Source of the DNA: Epiperipatus broadwayi
Taxonomy: Eukaryota > Onychophora > Udeonychophora > Euonychophora > Peripatidae
Assembly: GCA_028023455.1 (NCBI GenBank)
Contig: JAQFVV010006208.1
Location: 7,482,963 to 7,546,962, forward strand
DNA: 64,000 bases
Direction of reading: 5' to 3'
Part shown: positions 43,513 through 56,200 of the stretch, in pieces
How positions within the stretch are numbered: position 1 is the stretch's first letter
Layout: the number at the start of each line of letters is the position of its first letter
Translations under genes and position numbers: made by a program
The notes under the pieces: generated by a model
What the model was told of the DNA's origin: nothing
Database searches by the model: none
The model's input: the letters and a program-made list of their open reading frames with translations, nothing else

Positions 43513-44030
43513 TAATCAAAATTATTCCAAATTCACAATTCAAGAAGATTAGCCAAAGAAAATAAACTCTAAAACACAAACATTGGTTTCAGTGCTACAA
43601 GCACACTTCTCAAGTTAAAGGTATATATAGGTCTGAGTAGTTTGAGCTTAAATAAAAGAATAAAGGTACATAAAAAGTAAAATTCAAAATAAATATCTCA
43701 GCTCTGCTTTATATATCCATGAAACAGATACAGGCCATATTATTAAGTTTGATGAAAGTAAGGTTGTCTTTGAGAGAAATGAAATAAAAAACAGAATTAA
43801 AGAATCTTTGTTATTAAAAATTTATGATTTTGAAGCAATTAACTTATTTAAAAGTTCTTTTGATATTAAGGGTGTATGGGAAGTAAGTGGAATTGTGGGT
43901 AATGTTTGGTTTAAATATGTTGTATCTTGTAGTCTGCTTATAGCAGGAAAACCATTGGTTGTGTTTTAGAGTTTATTTTTTTGGACTAGTCTGGTTGAAT
44001 TGTAAATTTGGGGTAATTTATATATATATA
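43512..44030. mobile_element. Penelope-like element remnant with inverted ends
   Basis: The left end (CCAAATTCACAATTCAAG..AAACTCTAAAACACAA) and right end (TTGTGTTTTAGAGTTT..GAATTGTAAATTTGGGG) are inverted copies. Between them lies a coding remnant of the GIY-YIG domain. The left end on the minus strand has GCTTGTAGCACTGAAACCAA, compatible with a decayed hammerhead whose core has shrunk. Confidence 0.65.
43670..43970 (+). pseudogene. Penelope-like retroelement GIY-YIG endonuclease C-terminal fragment
   Basis: An open stretch reads SSALYIHETDTGHIIKFDES, KVVFERNE, KNRIKESLLLKI and AINLF. Serine-Ala-Leu, a His, TGH-x-I-x-F/W-D, an R..KES helix and a closing IN motif are the signature of the GIY-YIG endonuclease tail of Penelope-like retroelements, where the domain nicks the target DNA. 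The RT core and the GIY-YIG motif itself are absent, so it is a 3' fragment. It lies between inverted ends related to those at 39.7-40.2 kb. Confidence 0.68.
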
Positions 44031-44243
44031 AGGTTTGAATGTTGAAAATAGACTACATAAAGACTGAAGTTAGTTTTCTATAAAATATTCTGTTAAGCAA
44101 ACAGTATTGTAGAATACTTAGAATTATCCAATTAAAATATTTTTCAGAATTTTTTGTTTAAATGAAACTTTATTAGCTCATCTGTTTTACAAATACTCAC
44201 ATATTTAGGACTGTTTGCAAAGAAAAAAAACAAACTTAAATGG

Positions 44244-44407
44244 GTAATATTTACTGAGGCTATAACCTCGACAATATGCGTATAAATGTGATAGCAGGGA
44301 CCTCTACAGGTGTTTTAACCACAAACTTGTGGTTAAAACACCTGTAGAGGTCCCTGCTATCGCATTTATACGCATATTGTCGAGGTTATAGCCTCAGTAA
44401 ATATTAC
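44244..44407. repeat. Near-perfect 81-bp-arm hairpin
   Basis: Arms 44244-44324 and 44327-44407 are complementary at about 80 of 81 positions around a 2-base loop in AACCACAA-AC-TTGTGGTT. The only mismatch seen is GTGAT opposite ATCGC. GC content is above the surroundings. It could be a recent foldback/MITE or a hairpin-RNA source; no family is recognised. Confidence 0.9.
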
Positions 44408-44629
44408 TTACGTAATCAATGTGCGTTTAATAAATTTATAATTAAAACTTAAATGAGGTGTTTTTGATAGAAATAATGTAATTTTTTTTAAACATATTTT
44501 TATGTTTAAAAAGAAAGTTTTGTTTTGTTTTTCAAATAAATGCTTTCTTTATATAAATTTTATTTTCAAGAAAGTACAGTCAAAACATACATTTTATTAA
44601 TACTTCTGAATCGGACACTTGGAAAAATG

Positions 44630-44950
44630 AATAAGATAAGGGCTATAGACGATGCAATGAATTATGGGAAGGTATGTAATGATATTAACAAAAAGTGATC
44701 AGAAACAAAATATATAAACTACAAATGAACACTACTGACATAATTGAAAAAACTAACAAGCTGAGGTGGAGTTGGGTTGGATATTTCACTAGAAGAAGTA
44801 ATAATAGATTGAAAAGTAAAATCTTAAAATGAATTCCAAGAAATTATATCACATGTAGAAAGATATTACATCAGATGGATTGATAATAAAAGAAGAAAGG
44901 TTTTGGAATGATGTGGGAAAACACTTTGTGGATTGAAGTAACTAGATTAC
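44630..44950 (+). pseudogene. RTE-type LINE 3' coding remnant, degenerate
   Basis: Translation near 44735-44830 gives NKLRWSWVGYFTRRSNNRLKSKILK followed by a stop and IPRNY, the decayed form of the conserved K-W-x-W-x-G-H..R..D-N-R-W stretch near the end of RTE-type LINE ORFs. Multiple stops follow. No RT motif is present. Confidence 0.55.
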
Positions 44951-45149
44951 ACTCAGTAAAATCTTTATTATAAGAATAATGATATATGAATAGAAGGGAA
45001 TTGGAATATTTTACTGCATTTGTAGGAGTAACTTTTAAAACGTAATATTTAAAAACATTATTTATTAGAACTAATTCAGATGCAGTTCATACAGTGAATA
45101 CATTATATACATATATGGTTATGATCATTTTAGAAAAGAATTCATCATT

Positions 45150-46587
45150 TAAGGAAGTTTGTTAAATGCTTTTATTGATTTTGGAAAATCTGTTTGTTCA
45201 TTTGTTAAATTTTGATCTTTTTCAAGTTAGAATGAAATTTTAAAATCAAGGTTTAATATATTTAAATTCAAAAGAATTGTCTGAAAATTGATATATAACT
45301 AAATTATAACACACTAATCCATCTGAAACACTTATCTTTTTATTATATCAACTAGGAAAAATATGAAAACTATTCAATAATTTCATGTGTTGTGGTTAGC
45401 AATTATTCTTAGACTTTTTATTTATTTTAAATAATGGTTGTGAGAGGATATTTTTAATTTTTGTTTTCTTTCAATTTAATAAAATTCTTAAACCATTTAA
45501 AACTTAATATATCATATTTAGTATGTGTTCATGATTGTATATGTGTAATAAATCAGTAACTAAGTTTTTTATTTAAAAGTGTTTCTGTTTTTGTTTTAAA
45601 ACAACTGCTTAATAAAAGAAATAAACTAAAAAAATCACACTATTTAAAACTATCATGAAAATTTCAAAAAGATTGTGAATTTTTTTTGGTATTTTTTTTA
45701 AAAAACTGTTTTAAAATAAAAATAAATCTATCAATTTAAAGAGAGAACTTAGTTATTGATTTATTATACATATATAATCATGTACACATACTAAATATGA
45801 TATATATGTACTAAGAGTATAAAATAGGAATTCATATATATTATCTTACTACAGAAATATCTAATGATTTACATATACTATATGTATGATATTGATTTAA
45901 AGTAAAATTATGTGTTCATTTACAATATATGCACATGTATTATTATGTACTCATACTAAATATATATACATAAGGTATATACATTTTAACTTATAGCAAA
46001 AATATTTAGTGATATGTATATATCAACTATAAGTGTCAGTCAATTTAAAGTATGATATAGTTCTACATTTTCTTTTACTATGCCAATACTAAAAATTTAA
46101 AAATAACAGAAATTAATTAAGTCAGTCCCTTGTTATAAACAATTGAGATTAACTTAATGAATTGCTGACTGGATCCCCCATATTTTATTTCAAGTTAAAC
46201 TTAAAAACTCCAATTGCAGTTGAAGAAACAATTATTTTATTTCTTTTTAGTGCACAATCAATAAAAGCATTTAATGTAAAAAAATATTTCTATTATTTTT
46301 TAAGTTCTTAGTATTGGGACAGTAAATGAAAATGTAAAATTATATTATACTTTACAGTGACTGGACGCTTATAATTGATATATACATATATCACTAGAAA
46401 TTTCTGTTATAAGTTAAAATGTATACCCTTTATGTATATATCATATTTAGTATGTGTACATAATATATATATATTGTAAATAAATTTCATTAATACATAT
46501 AATTTTACTTTAAATTCAATATCACACTAATAGTGTATATAAATCATTAGATATTTCAGGAGTAAGTTATTATATATACTCTTAAGG
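45150..46587. repeat. AT-rich inverted-repeat block, left part
   Basis: TTTGATCTTTTTCAAGTTAG..AAATTTTAAAATC at 45210-45250 is inverted at about 53040-53065, and CATATTTAGTATGTG..TGTAATAAATCAGTAAC recurs directly and inverted within 45515-46500 and at 52450-52745. The block and 52449-53135 look like two parts of one palindromic element split by transposon E2. Confidence 0.65.
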
Positions 46588-46934
46588 TATACACCTGGGT
46601 CTCATTTTATGCAGTAGATAGGTTCACAGAAAACCCGCATTAAAAAAAATCGCATAAAAATAGACTTAACTTACCTTGAAAAATGGGGGATAGGTTCTGT
46701 AATTTTCAGAATTCGCATAAAAGCAAAGCAACAAGGAAAAATTACTTTAAAATTCACATTAAAAAAATAAGCAAATAAACTATGACTAATAAAAAATTTC
46801 AAATATTTGAAAAAAATTAATACAAGACAAACTTTTTTTTACTTTTTTTATTTACTACAATATTTAATTTTACATTTTTCATACATATTTTAATCATTAC
46901 CACTATCTTTTGTTTGTAAACTGGTAAAAAAATC

Positions 46935-47045
46935 AGATTCCATGTGATATATTGTGGCTTCTCCTTAAACAAAGTCAAGAATCTCAGCATTTATGCCCAG
47001 AGAAACCTGTTAGCCACTTTATTTTTATTTGGGATGTGATGTACA
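46935..47045 (-). mobile_element. LINE 3' end fragment, minus strand, inside E2
   Basis: The complement of the 3' UTR seen at 9120-9210: GATATATTGTGGCTTCTCC, AAGTCAAGAATCTCAGCA, AGAGAAACCTGTTAGCCAC. A third copy of the LINE family at 7.5 and 9.1 kb. Confidence 0.75.
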
Positions 47046-48889
47046 ACTAGTGCCACTTTCAGTCTTGTGCTGTGTTAATGGTTTTCTGTTTCTATATTAA
47101 AAAAATGAGATCGCAATCAAAACAAAAAGGTTATACATTATCATTAGAAAGATTATTTTCAGATTATAAAATCTTCGTTTTTAAATCTAAAAGATTATTT
47201 ATTTCTGTTATATATAGCGAAATACGTTTTAAAAGTTTAAATTTTTTGAATATTTATTGCGATATTTTTATATGTAAGTATAAATCTATTATTATTATTT
47301 ATGGACCACCGGTGCTTGGAATATGGACCCAGAAAAAAAAATTTACTATGTAACGGTCAGAATCGTCTATCTCACTAACACACTGCAGAATTCAAACCCC
47401 AGACATGAAACTGAACATTCTAGGAGGGGTTTCCTTCTAGAGATACTAAGTTCGAATCTAAAGTCCAAATTTCACAGCACCAGCTATGTGATAACGCCTC
47501 TGGTGCCACTACTAGTATAACCTTTGACCGGTGCCTGGTGGTCAGGGAGAAACAAAAGACTCTATACTAAAAGAAGTTTGGGTGGCTAATTAACGTCTAT
47601 GGATTTATAAAAGAAATGCAGAAAATATATATATATAGACCGAGACAGTGATAGGAATCAAATAAAATAAGAGATAAAATTTAGTTTTAAATAATTTCAC
47701 ACAATTTATTTATATAAATATAACGCCACTGTCTGCTTATATGAGACAGGGATGCGTATTAAATAATTGTTGGCATTTATATTTCAGTAATGACAAAAGG
47801 TTTTAAAACAGTGATATATTTTATTCCTCGGGCTAATAGCGTTACGATAATGTGCTTGACAAGATAGGAACATGTGCGAGGTGCTTTGAGTAAATAGACA
47901 AGTTTAAGACAATATTTGAAATTAAATGTTCTAAAATATTTATTGATTTCGAGAATAGTACGAACTAAAGCTTACTAAGCAAATGTGGGAATGGGATCAA
48001 AGCATTTATTTGAGAATAATAATAATAGATTTGTATTGGGAGGTCAGTATTTTTATAAAGTTGGAGGGTGTGACTTGTTTAAGTCATGGATGCTTTGTAA
48101 AATAAATATAAAATGAAACAATATTGAAGATACGGAACAATTACGGAGGGCATCTCGCCGCTAACCCGTAGGAAAGTATTTTGACGAATAGCCGAAACTT
48201 AGCGACTGTGTGACGATTGCGTTTAATTTCCAAGGGTGTCATTTGGGACACCCTCTGCCTGGAAACCGCAAGCGTGGAGAGAACGGCCTTAGCCGTGTAA
48301 AGAATCCTTGGAAAAATAAAATAAAGCGGTCTCAACAACCAATTCATGTACCAGCAATACGAGACTAGTGTATATAAAAACATACTAAATGGGTTTTACT
48401 CGGATTAAGAGAAATGCCCAATCAAATTCCCTGAAATTTATTTAAGAGAGTCCGCACATTCTTGACGTCAATGATGCACTTTATAATGAAAGTAGAACAC
48501 GGTAATTAAAATAGGAAAATGCATGCTTGCGGGTTTGAAAAGTAAGTATAGATTTATATACGCAATCATGCATTTGGGGACACATTTAAATCATTGACTT
48601 CGCACATACGCTTAGATTAAATTCAATAGCATGTAGATTTTAAACTATGATTATATTACATTAAAGAAAAGAATCGCCCTCGAACGAGTGATTTGCAAGA
48701 TAATAAAATTGGAAAATTATAAATTTAAAATATGCCTTAATAGCGGCGTCTTACTTTCAATAGAGGGAATAGTTCACTCGGTCAAAGATGATTCTGACAC
48801 ATTATCATAATAAAATAAAAGAAAGCTTTATAAATAGAAAATATTAACCCAAGGATAGAGAGCAAAATGTTGAGTATATTTAAATACAT
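47046..48889. other. Unassigned interior of E2
   Basis: Includes GC-richer blocks at 47330-47600 and 48120-48420. The open frames 47072-47353 and 48141-48383 show no recognisable domain. Could be part of another LTR element, but no terminal pair was found. Confidence 0.4.
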
Positions 48890-51076
48890 TGTAATGATCC
48901 GGAGAAAGCGACTTAACGTAAACTGCACTACAGGGCGCCATCTAGGCATTTGAACCTAGAAAAATTTATAAAGTAGGCAGATACATAAGTCAAAAAAAAA
49001 AATTTTTTTTTTAAATATTTTGGTTCAGGTCATTAGCCCATGTCACTAGCTCAGGGAGTAGCAGAGATTTAATGAGATAATCTATTATCTAATTATATTT
49101 CAACATTAAAAAATAAATAAAATAAGCCACTGCCAGTAATTAACATACAAACATTTATTTGTGCACATATATATAAGATTTAAAATTATTTTAGTATTAG
49201 TTTACATTTTAACATTTAACATTGTTTTTAACTTTGATTTTTGACTTTAATTTACCTTTAATTACTATTATATTCTAATTTTACATTTTAATTAAGTTCG
49301 CACAGATAAATTTAGGAAAGCTTGTTTATAATGTTGAATATAGATCGGTTACATAGATTTCACGGTCAAAAACATTTCAAAGTAAACATAAACGATCAAA
49401 ATACAAAATTATTGATTACTGACAATTGCGGAGGGAAATTTCTACGTAACCCAATAGTATTCATCATAAGATACTTGCATTGTCACCAATAACTTAAAAA
49501 ACATCCGAATAAATACATTTTAGATACTCACCGTAAGGTATCATTATTATCGAATGTCTATATATTTTGATCAAATATGAAAACCCAAAACATACTTAAC
49601 CGATAACCAATCCATGCAAGCATCTATAAACAACTTAAATTTAATGCATTTTATTTAGGATCAAGTATGAATAGACCACATAGATTTGCATTTGAAAATA
49701 AAATATTCTATCCCTATTTAATCTTAGGCTAAAATTCGCAGTCAAACTGGCATCAATTCATCTGATATATCGATGTATTCAGTGTAATAAAATATGGCAG
49801 CACAAAAGGTTAAGGGAAGAAATTGCCTCTTATGAGATAGGAATCTATCTGCAAAGAAGAGCAAATAAAACAAAAAACTCCATAGAAAGGAACTGCGGTA
49901 TCCGACTTATAATTCCTTCCATAGGCATACGGAAGTGTGCGGCGTATGAAGCGATTCTGCCCGTAGCGAATCAATATTACATCTACTAATCACACCAATA
50001 TATCCAATCCATTGACCCAATTTAACCACGAAACAAATAACCTAAGATTACCCTCCCCTAATATAACTTTACAAATCTATACAGCCATTCACGCCCGACT
50101 TAAGTTTAACATTTATATAATTAATTTAACGAAAAACAAAAAAAAATCATGATAAAAACTTAAAGAATAAAAAATAAATAAATGGAAATGATTTTACATA
50201 AATAAGGGAAAAAATACATCAAATAACACTATTAATAAAGAATTTAGTTTGGTCAGATAGGATTCTATTTGTAACAATTAAATACTAGGAAAGTTTAAAA
50301 TTTAAAGTTCTTAGTGTTTTCAAATTAATATTGTTCGTTATATCTATCTTAGAAAGTTCTTACGGTTTTAGAAATGTTCATCTTTTACAATTGCTTGCCG
50401 TTTGAAATCCAGCGTTAAATTTCCCGATGATCCTGTGGTCCTCTGAATATAAGAAAAGCGATGTTTCATTTTTTCATTTTATAACAACTGAAGGGATTGA
50501 ACGTGCGTCCTTCAATCTCTTCTCCCGCACCTCCGCACTAACATCTATCTGTCACATCGTAATAATCATAACAACTCACTAACTAATAATTTCCAAACTT
50601 GTCCTTTTATATTACTTTGAAAGATTGATTTAACATTATGTCATCGATGTGATGATCCTTTTCGTTGAGGTCCGATTTCCCAATGGATTTATTTCATTTG
50701 CTAAAAGTTTCTATTGTTTTCCTATCTGACCGATATTTTTACATTTAAATGCCCAAGGCTGTTTTACATTTGACTAATTAAATTTATCATTTCCATTTCT
50801 GATTAATTAACCTGTTTTCCAAATCAAAGACATATTTTTATCTCTAAATCTTTTTAAGTTTTTGTTTTTAAAATACCTTTTCTATTTTTAATACAGTTTT
50901 ATTTTAATAATTTTTTTTTATCTGTGCGATTTAATATATACGAGTTTAAGATGATATTTAATTTCAATTTTTAATTCTAAAAGAAAATTTTTAAATGCGA
51001 ACTTTTTAATTTACTTTCATGTTTAATAAATAAAAAACAACAACAACGTAACGAATGTCTGTGCTCGTTACAACAT
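48886..51076 (-). mobile_element. Solo LTR, family B (2183 bp), minus strand, 4-bp TSD
   Basis: 48890-51072 with ends TGTAATG...CGTTACA on the plus strand; ACAT at 48886-48889 and 51073-51076 is the duplication. Inverted relative to 29794-31848 and collinear along its length. The TATA-type box (ATATAAAAGGAC) lies at 50602-50613. Inserted inside transposon E2. Confidence 0.85.
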
Positions 51077-52250
51077 GAAAGAAATACATAATGAAGTTGT
51101 GAAATATAAGAAAACAATGTTAAATAGCTATAGCATGTTAGTTAGGAATCACAAGAGCTCTTGGGTTAATTTGGGTTACCTCTGGAAACGCATTTGCAGG
51201 TAGATGTTCGGCAGGTTTTATAATTCAGCAGCAAAATCTGGAATGTTCATATTTTGGCAGTGGCTGCAGCAGTTCCGGGGTCCATGTGATAACTTCTGAT
51301 GGTATGGAGCAGCGGCTGGCTATTCCGAGGGGACATAGCCATCTTAATGCCTCTACTCGGACATGTCAAGGTTAGCAAATTATTAGAATCTTAGAACAAC
51401 TCAGAAACCTTTAGACAACTCAGAATTCTTTAAAAGCTTAGAATGGAGAACAAAAGAAAACCATCCTTTTATAGTAAAATTTAACAATAGACTTGCCCGG
51501 GAGTGTACAAAATTATTGGACTTATCTGCTGTAATTAAATCTATCCGAATGTCTAAAGGAATTTAACATTAATTAATTTCTTTTGTTAACTTCCCCGTCG
51601 ACATTCGAATTACAAACTAGATTTAATTAAAATTACTGCTACTAATTAAAGAAAACTTAAGTGGACAGCTGCTGTTTTTAGATAAACTTATATAATTAAA
51701 CTATTGTCCCTCATTTATTTTAACAGAAATATTTGGGATGATTTTTATTAAATAAAACGAAAATTATTTTATTTTAAATTGTAATATTTGAATCTATCTA
51801 CTAAACGAATATTTACTAAATGAATTTTATTTTAAATCAAAATATATTACAATGGTAATATATTTGTAAATAGATCCAAACAAAATAACTAACAATTTAT
51901 AATTTTGATATGTTTTAAAATGGATATCATAGTGTGTGCGCAATTACAACTTATATAACATACTTTTTAATAAATGTAAATTATGTGAACAAATACATAA
52001 TTCATAATATTTTATTTTATTTGGGAATAAGTTATATATATCATACGAGCATTGTGCTCGTGGTTTAAAATTAGGCGGGATTTTCGGTATATAAGTGTAT
52101 TGCAGACACACTACAATAGATTGGGGTTCAAATTAAGGTATGAGGGTAGGAAGTAGGTGAGAAAAGGTGAAACAAAGATCTGCAAAGCAGACCTTACTGT
52201 TTCAGTATAAATAGGTTATTTACATAGAAGCTAAGATTCTCAATACAGTT
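51077..52250. other. Unassigned right interior of E2
   Basis: Contains a GC-richer block (51150-51370) and AT-rich sequence; no domain or family recognised. Confidence 0.4.
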
Positions 52251-52448
52251 TCAGGCCATATTCACATTAGCTGCTAATATAACTATATATTTTTTAAAGT
52301 ATTTCAAGTCAAAATAAGTTATTAATAATTTAAATTTCTTGATATCTAATAAATATAGTGAAATATGAAATATATTAAGAAGAAAAATGAATCACATAAC
52401 TTCAAAAAACATTAAAATAATCTGCATAAAATGAGACCCAGGTGTATA

Positions 52449-53135
52449 TTATATTTAGTATCTGCATATCATTGTATATGTATAATAAATCAATAACTAA
52501 GTTTTCTATTTAAATTTGTTTGACAGTTTTTATTTTAAAACAGTTGTTTAAAAAAATGCTAAAGAAGACAATTCACAACCACTGTTACTGTTTTTCTTTT
52601 AAATAATGTGAGTTTTCTAGTTTAGCTTATTTTTTATAAAACAATTGTTTTAAAATGAAAATAAAAACTACCAAATAATTTTAAATATAAAACTTAATAT
52701 ACTGGATTATTATACATATGTAATTATGTACACATACTAAATATAATATATACATTAAGAATTTAAAATGGTTTTAAAAATGTTATCAAGTTGAAAGAAA
52801 AAAGTGTACACTCTCTCATGATCATTATTTAAAACAAATCAAAGTTCTAAAAATAATTGTTAACTGTGACACAAGAAGTTATTAATTATTTTTAATAATT
52901 TCCCACCTCCTCTTCCATATGTATTAAACTAGTTAACATATTGAAAACATAAGTGTTTTAAATGGATTAGGCTGATATAACTCTACTTATATACCAATTT
53001 TAAAGCAATTCTATTGAATTTAAATATATCAAACCTCCATTTTAAAATTTCATTCTAATTTGAAAAAGATCAAAAGTTAACATGCACACAATCTGATTTT
53101 CCAACTTCAATAAAAGCATTAAAAAATTTATAACA
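52449..53135. repeat. AT-rich inverted-repeat block, right part
   Basis: Counterpart of 45150-46587: ATGTATAATAAATCAATAAC (about 52476), then the complementary GGATTATTATACATATGT (52703-52720), and ATTTCATTCTAATTTGAAAAAGATC facing the left block. Confidence 0.6.
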
Positions 53136-53288
53136 TTAAATTTTATTATAAAGTTAAAAAAAATAAATATATTTACTAAAAATAGACTAATAAAGAGAGA
53201 AAGTTAAGAAAATTACTTACATATATTGAGATGATTATGGGTTTCATGGCATATGACAACATAGTAATGTGTGGATGTATATCTATGT

Positions 53289-56200
53289 TGTAACAATATA
53301 TAAATATGCCATTACATTAATTAAAATAAATACTTTTAAGTTCGCAAATAAAAACTTTTAAGTTCGCAAATAAAAATAAATTTATTAAAAACTAAAAGCT
53401 AAAAAAATTAAAGAGTTGTTAAACGTGTATACTTATATATATTCGCACAAATGCAAAACTTTAAAAATTATTTCGTTTTTAAATAAAAAAAAGGTATTTG
53501 AACATACTTTTTTAGGAAAAAGTATAAGAAAAAGATAAAATATTTTTGTAAATGGAAATGATTGTTTTATAAATTAATTGAAAAGCAAACTAGCCCTTGG
53601 GGCTCTTACATAATTAAAAAGTCAGAGGAAAGATACAGATAACAGAATAAAAAGAATTAGCTTGACCAATGGAAGCACCAAGCCTCAGCTCGGACCCTAA
53701 TGAAAATGATGGATTAGTGACGTTTTGTTCATTGAATCCAGAGGATGATTATAAAAGGAAAAATATTGAAATTAAGGACAGTTCCAGACAAGTTCCAGCT
53801 TGATTTTGTGAGTAGAGCGATAAGACGCATGTATCACTCTCTCACTTATTTCAAATAAAATGACTGACAAACAGGATTAGACCAGCTAAGGCAGCCTCCG
53901 GATTGAGAATTATGGTATGAACAACAGACCGGTCTTCCAATTGAGATATCGTGGGAATTGGCACCAAGAACCATGACTCTTCTACTGTAAGCCATTGAAC
54001 TAAACTATTTTAAAATTTAAAGTAATTAAGAACTTTCCTCAAGATTTGACACGTTAATAAACAAGCTAAATCTAATTTTTGAAAAATGAACTATAATCTG
54101 ACTTTTCTAAATCAATTATTGTTTAATCTTTTTATTTATTTAAGTTTGCCAAAAATCATTTCCATTTTTTTTTATTAATATTTATTGTAGAAATTATTAA
54201 ATGTATTAACTTTAAGTTGGGCATGGACGCTTGCATAGATTCGTTCACGTTTAATTATGTTTTTGTTTTCATATATGATTAAAATATATAGACATTCGGT
54301 AAATAATGATATCTTACGTTGAATATCTAAAATGTATTTATTCGGATGTCTTTTTAGTTATTGGTGTCAATGCGGCATCTTATGATGAATGCCATTGGGT
54401 TTCTTGTGAATTTCCTATGCAATTACATCAATGATTTTATGTTTTGATCATTTATGTTTATGTTGAAATGTTTTTGAGCATGCAATCTGTATGTAGTCGA
54501 TCTATACTCAACATTAAACAACAAACTTTTATAAAATCCATCTGTGCAAATTTATATAAATATTAAATTTAAGTCGGGCATGAATGGCTATATAGATTTG
54601 TAAAGTTATATTAATTAATTAGGGGATGGTAATCTTAGGTTATTTGTTTCGTAGTTAAATTGGGTCAATGGATTGGATGTATCGGTGTAATTAGTAGATG
54701 TAGTATGAGGTTCGCTATGTGCACAAAGAATCGCTGTATATGCCGCACAACCCCGTTTTGCCTATGGAAGAAATAGTAAGACAAAACCCAGTCCCTTCCT
54801 ATGGAGTTTTTATTTTATTGTTCTTCTTGCCATACAGATGTAACATTCCTGTATTGGACAAGAGTCAATGTCTTCTCTAACTATACTGTTCAAATGTACA
54901 TTCCTGACAGTATAGTATATAGTGCTGTTGTATTTTCATGCTACATTGAATACATCAATGTATCAGATGAATTGACGCCGGTTTGACTGCGAACATTTGG
55001 CCTAAGGTTAAATAAGGGATAGAACATTTTCTATTCAAATACAATCTATGTAGTGTATTCATACTCGACAATCTTAAAATAAATATAAAATTCATCTGTG
55101 TGGATGGTTTAAAATTTTAAAATAATTTAAATTAAATGTTAATATTAAAATCTAAAATAATAAATGTTATTCCTCAAATTTAAAATGATTATATATGTGC
55201 GTAAATAAATATTGTTTGTGTGTTAATTATTGGCAGTGGCTTATTTTATTCTTTTTTTAAAAATATTCTTAGATAAGAATTTATTATAAAATATAAATTT
55301 CTGCTGTTCCACTGAGCTAGTGACAATGGGCTAATGGTCTAAATATAAAAAAAAAAAGTTTTTTTTTACCTATGTATCTGCCTACTATATTGTGCCAATG
55401 CCAAATTGGCACATGTATATAAAATAATTTTGTATAAAAATTGTTATCCAAATCTTTCGGAAAAAAGAATTTGAAAGTTACAATTAATTACTTTAAAGAG
55501 GGGAGAGGGAGTTTTCCTATTAAAAAAAAAAAAAAAAACTAAGAGTTTATAAAAGAAAGAGTGTTATTATTATAAATTAAAAGTTAAAAATCTCTTTTCA
55601 TTCCAGTTTAGTAGAATGAATGTGTATATATGTGCGATGGTAAATAGTAAAAATGTTAGCTCATTAATAAGATAAATGCATGTTAGAATAATATTAAAAA
55701 AAATAAATAAATATTGAAATGAAATGTATTTAAAAATACAGTGGTGGACTACTAATTAAAGATATGAAAACAACACGTTTTAAAATAGCTACTACTAATC
55801 AAACAATCAATCAAAAAACACGTCATAAAATTAGTTATCAAGGAATTTCGACAACACCTATTGCACTTATTCCTGGAGGATATAAAAACGAAAACAATTC
55901 ACAGATATAAATAACTAGATTTTATCGGACATTCAGTGGGAGTTTGCAATTCAGTCTAGTTTCCAGTGACAGTTTGCTTCAGTACAATTTCTATTATGTA
56001 TACAGCAACCAACATGCACTGTTGAGCAGCCTTGGAAATATACGCTTGTGCTTCAGCCTTTTGAGTCCAACAAGATCATCACAACCTGCCTGTGAAATAA
56101 TGTCAGCATAACAACTCTGAAACCCTCCATCAAAACGTGCAGCTGTCTCCAAGAAGAAACCAACGGATTACCATAAATTCTCTTCAATAAACAAAATCTA

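Larger units (their letters stand above)
46590..52446. mobile_element. DNA transposon E2 (5.86 kb, enlarged by nested insertions)
   Basis: Perfect-looking terminal inverted repeats TACACCTGGGTCTCATTTTA and its complement, flanked by TA at 46588-46589 and 52447-52448. The left 330 bp and right 200 bp match element E1 (10332-11404). The interior carries a LINE 3' piece (46935-47045), an unassigned 1.8-kb block and a solo LTR (48890-51072). No transposase frame remains, so it is a non-autonomous or dead copy. Confidence 0.85.

Noticed and set aside
46305-46371. Possible last PON exon (frame reading SIGTVNENVKLYY, similar to the IGTV..LYC end of PON)
   Set aside because: A stop lies just upstream in that frame, there is no acceptor or the other ~35 residues, and the segment is inside an AT-rich inverted repeat. 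Probably coincidence.
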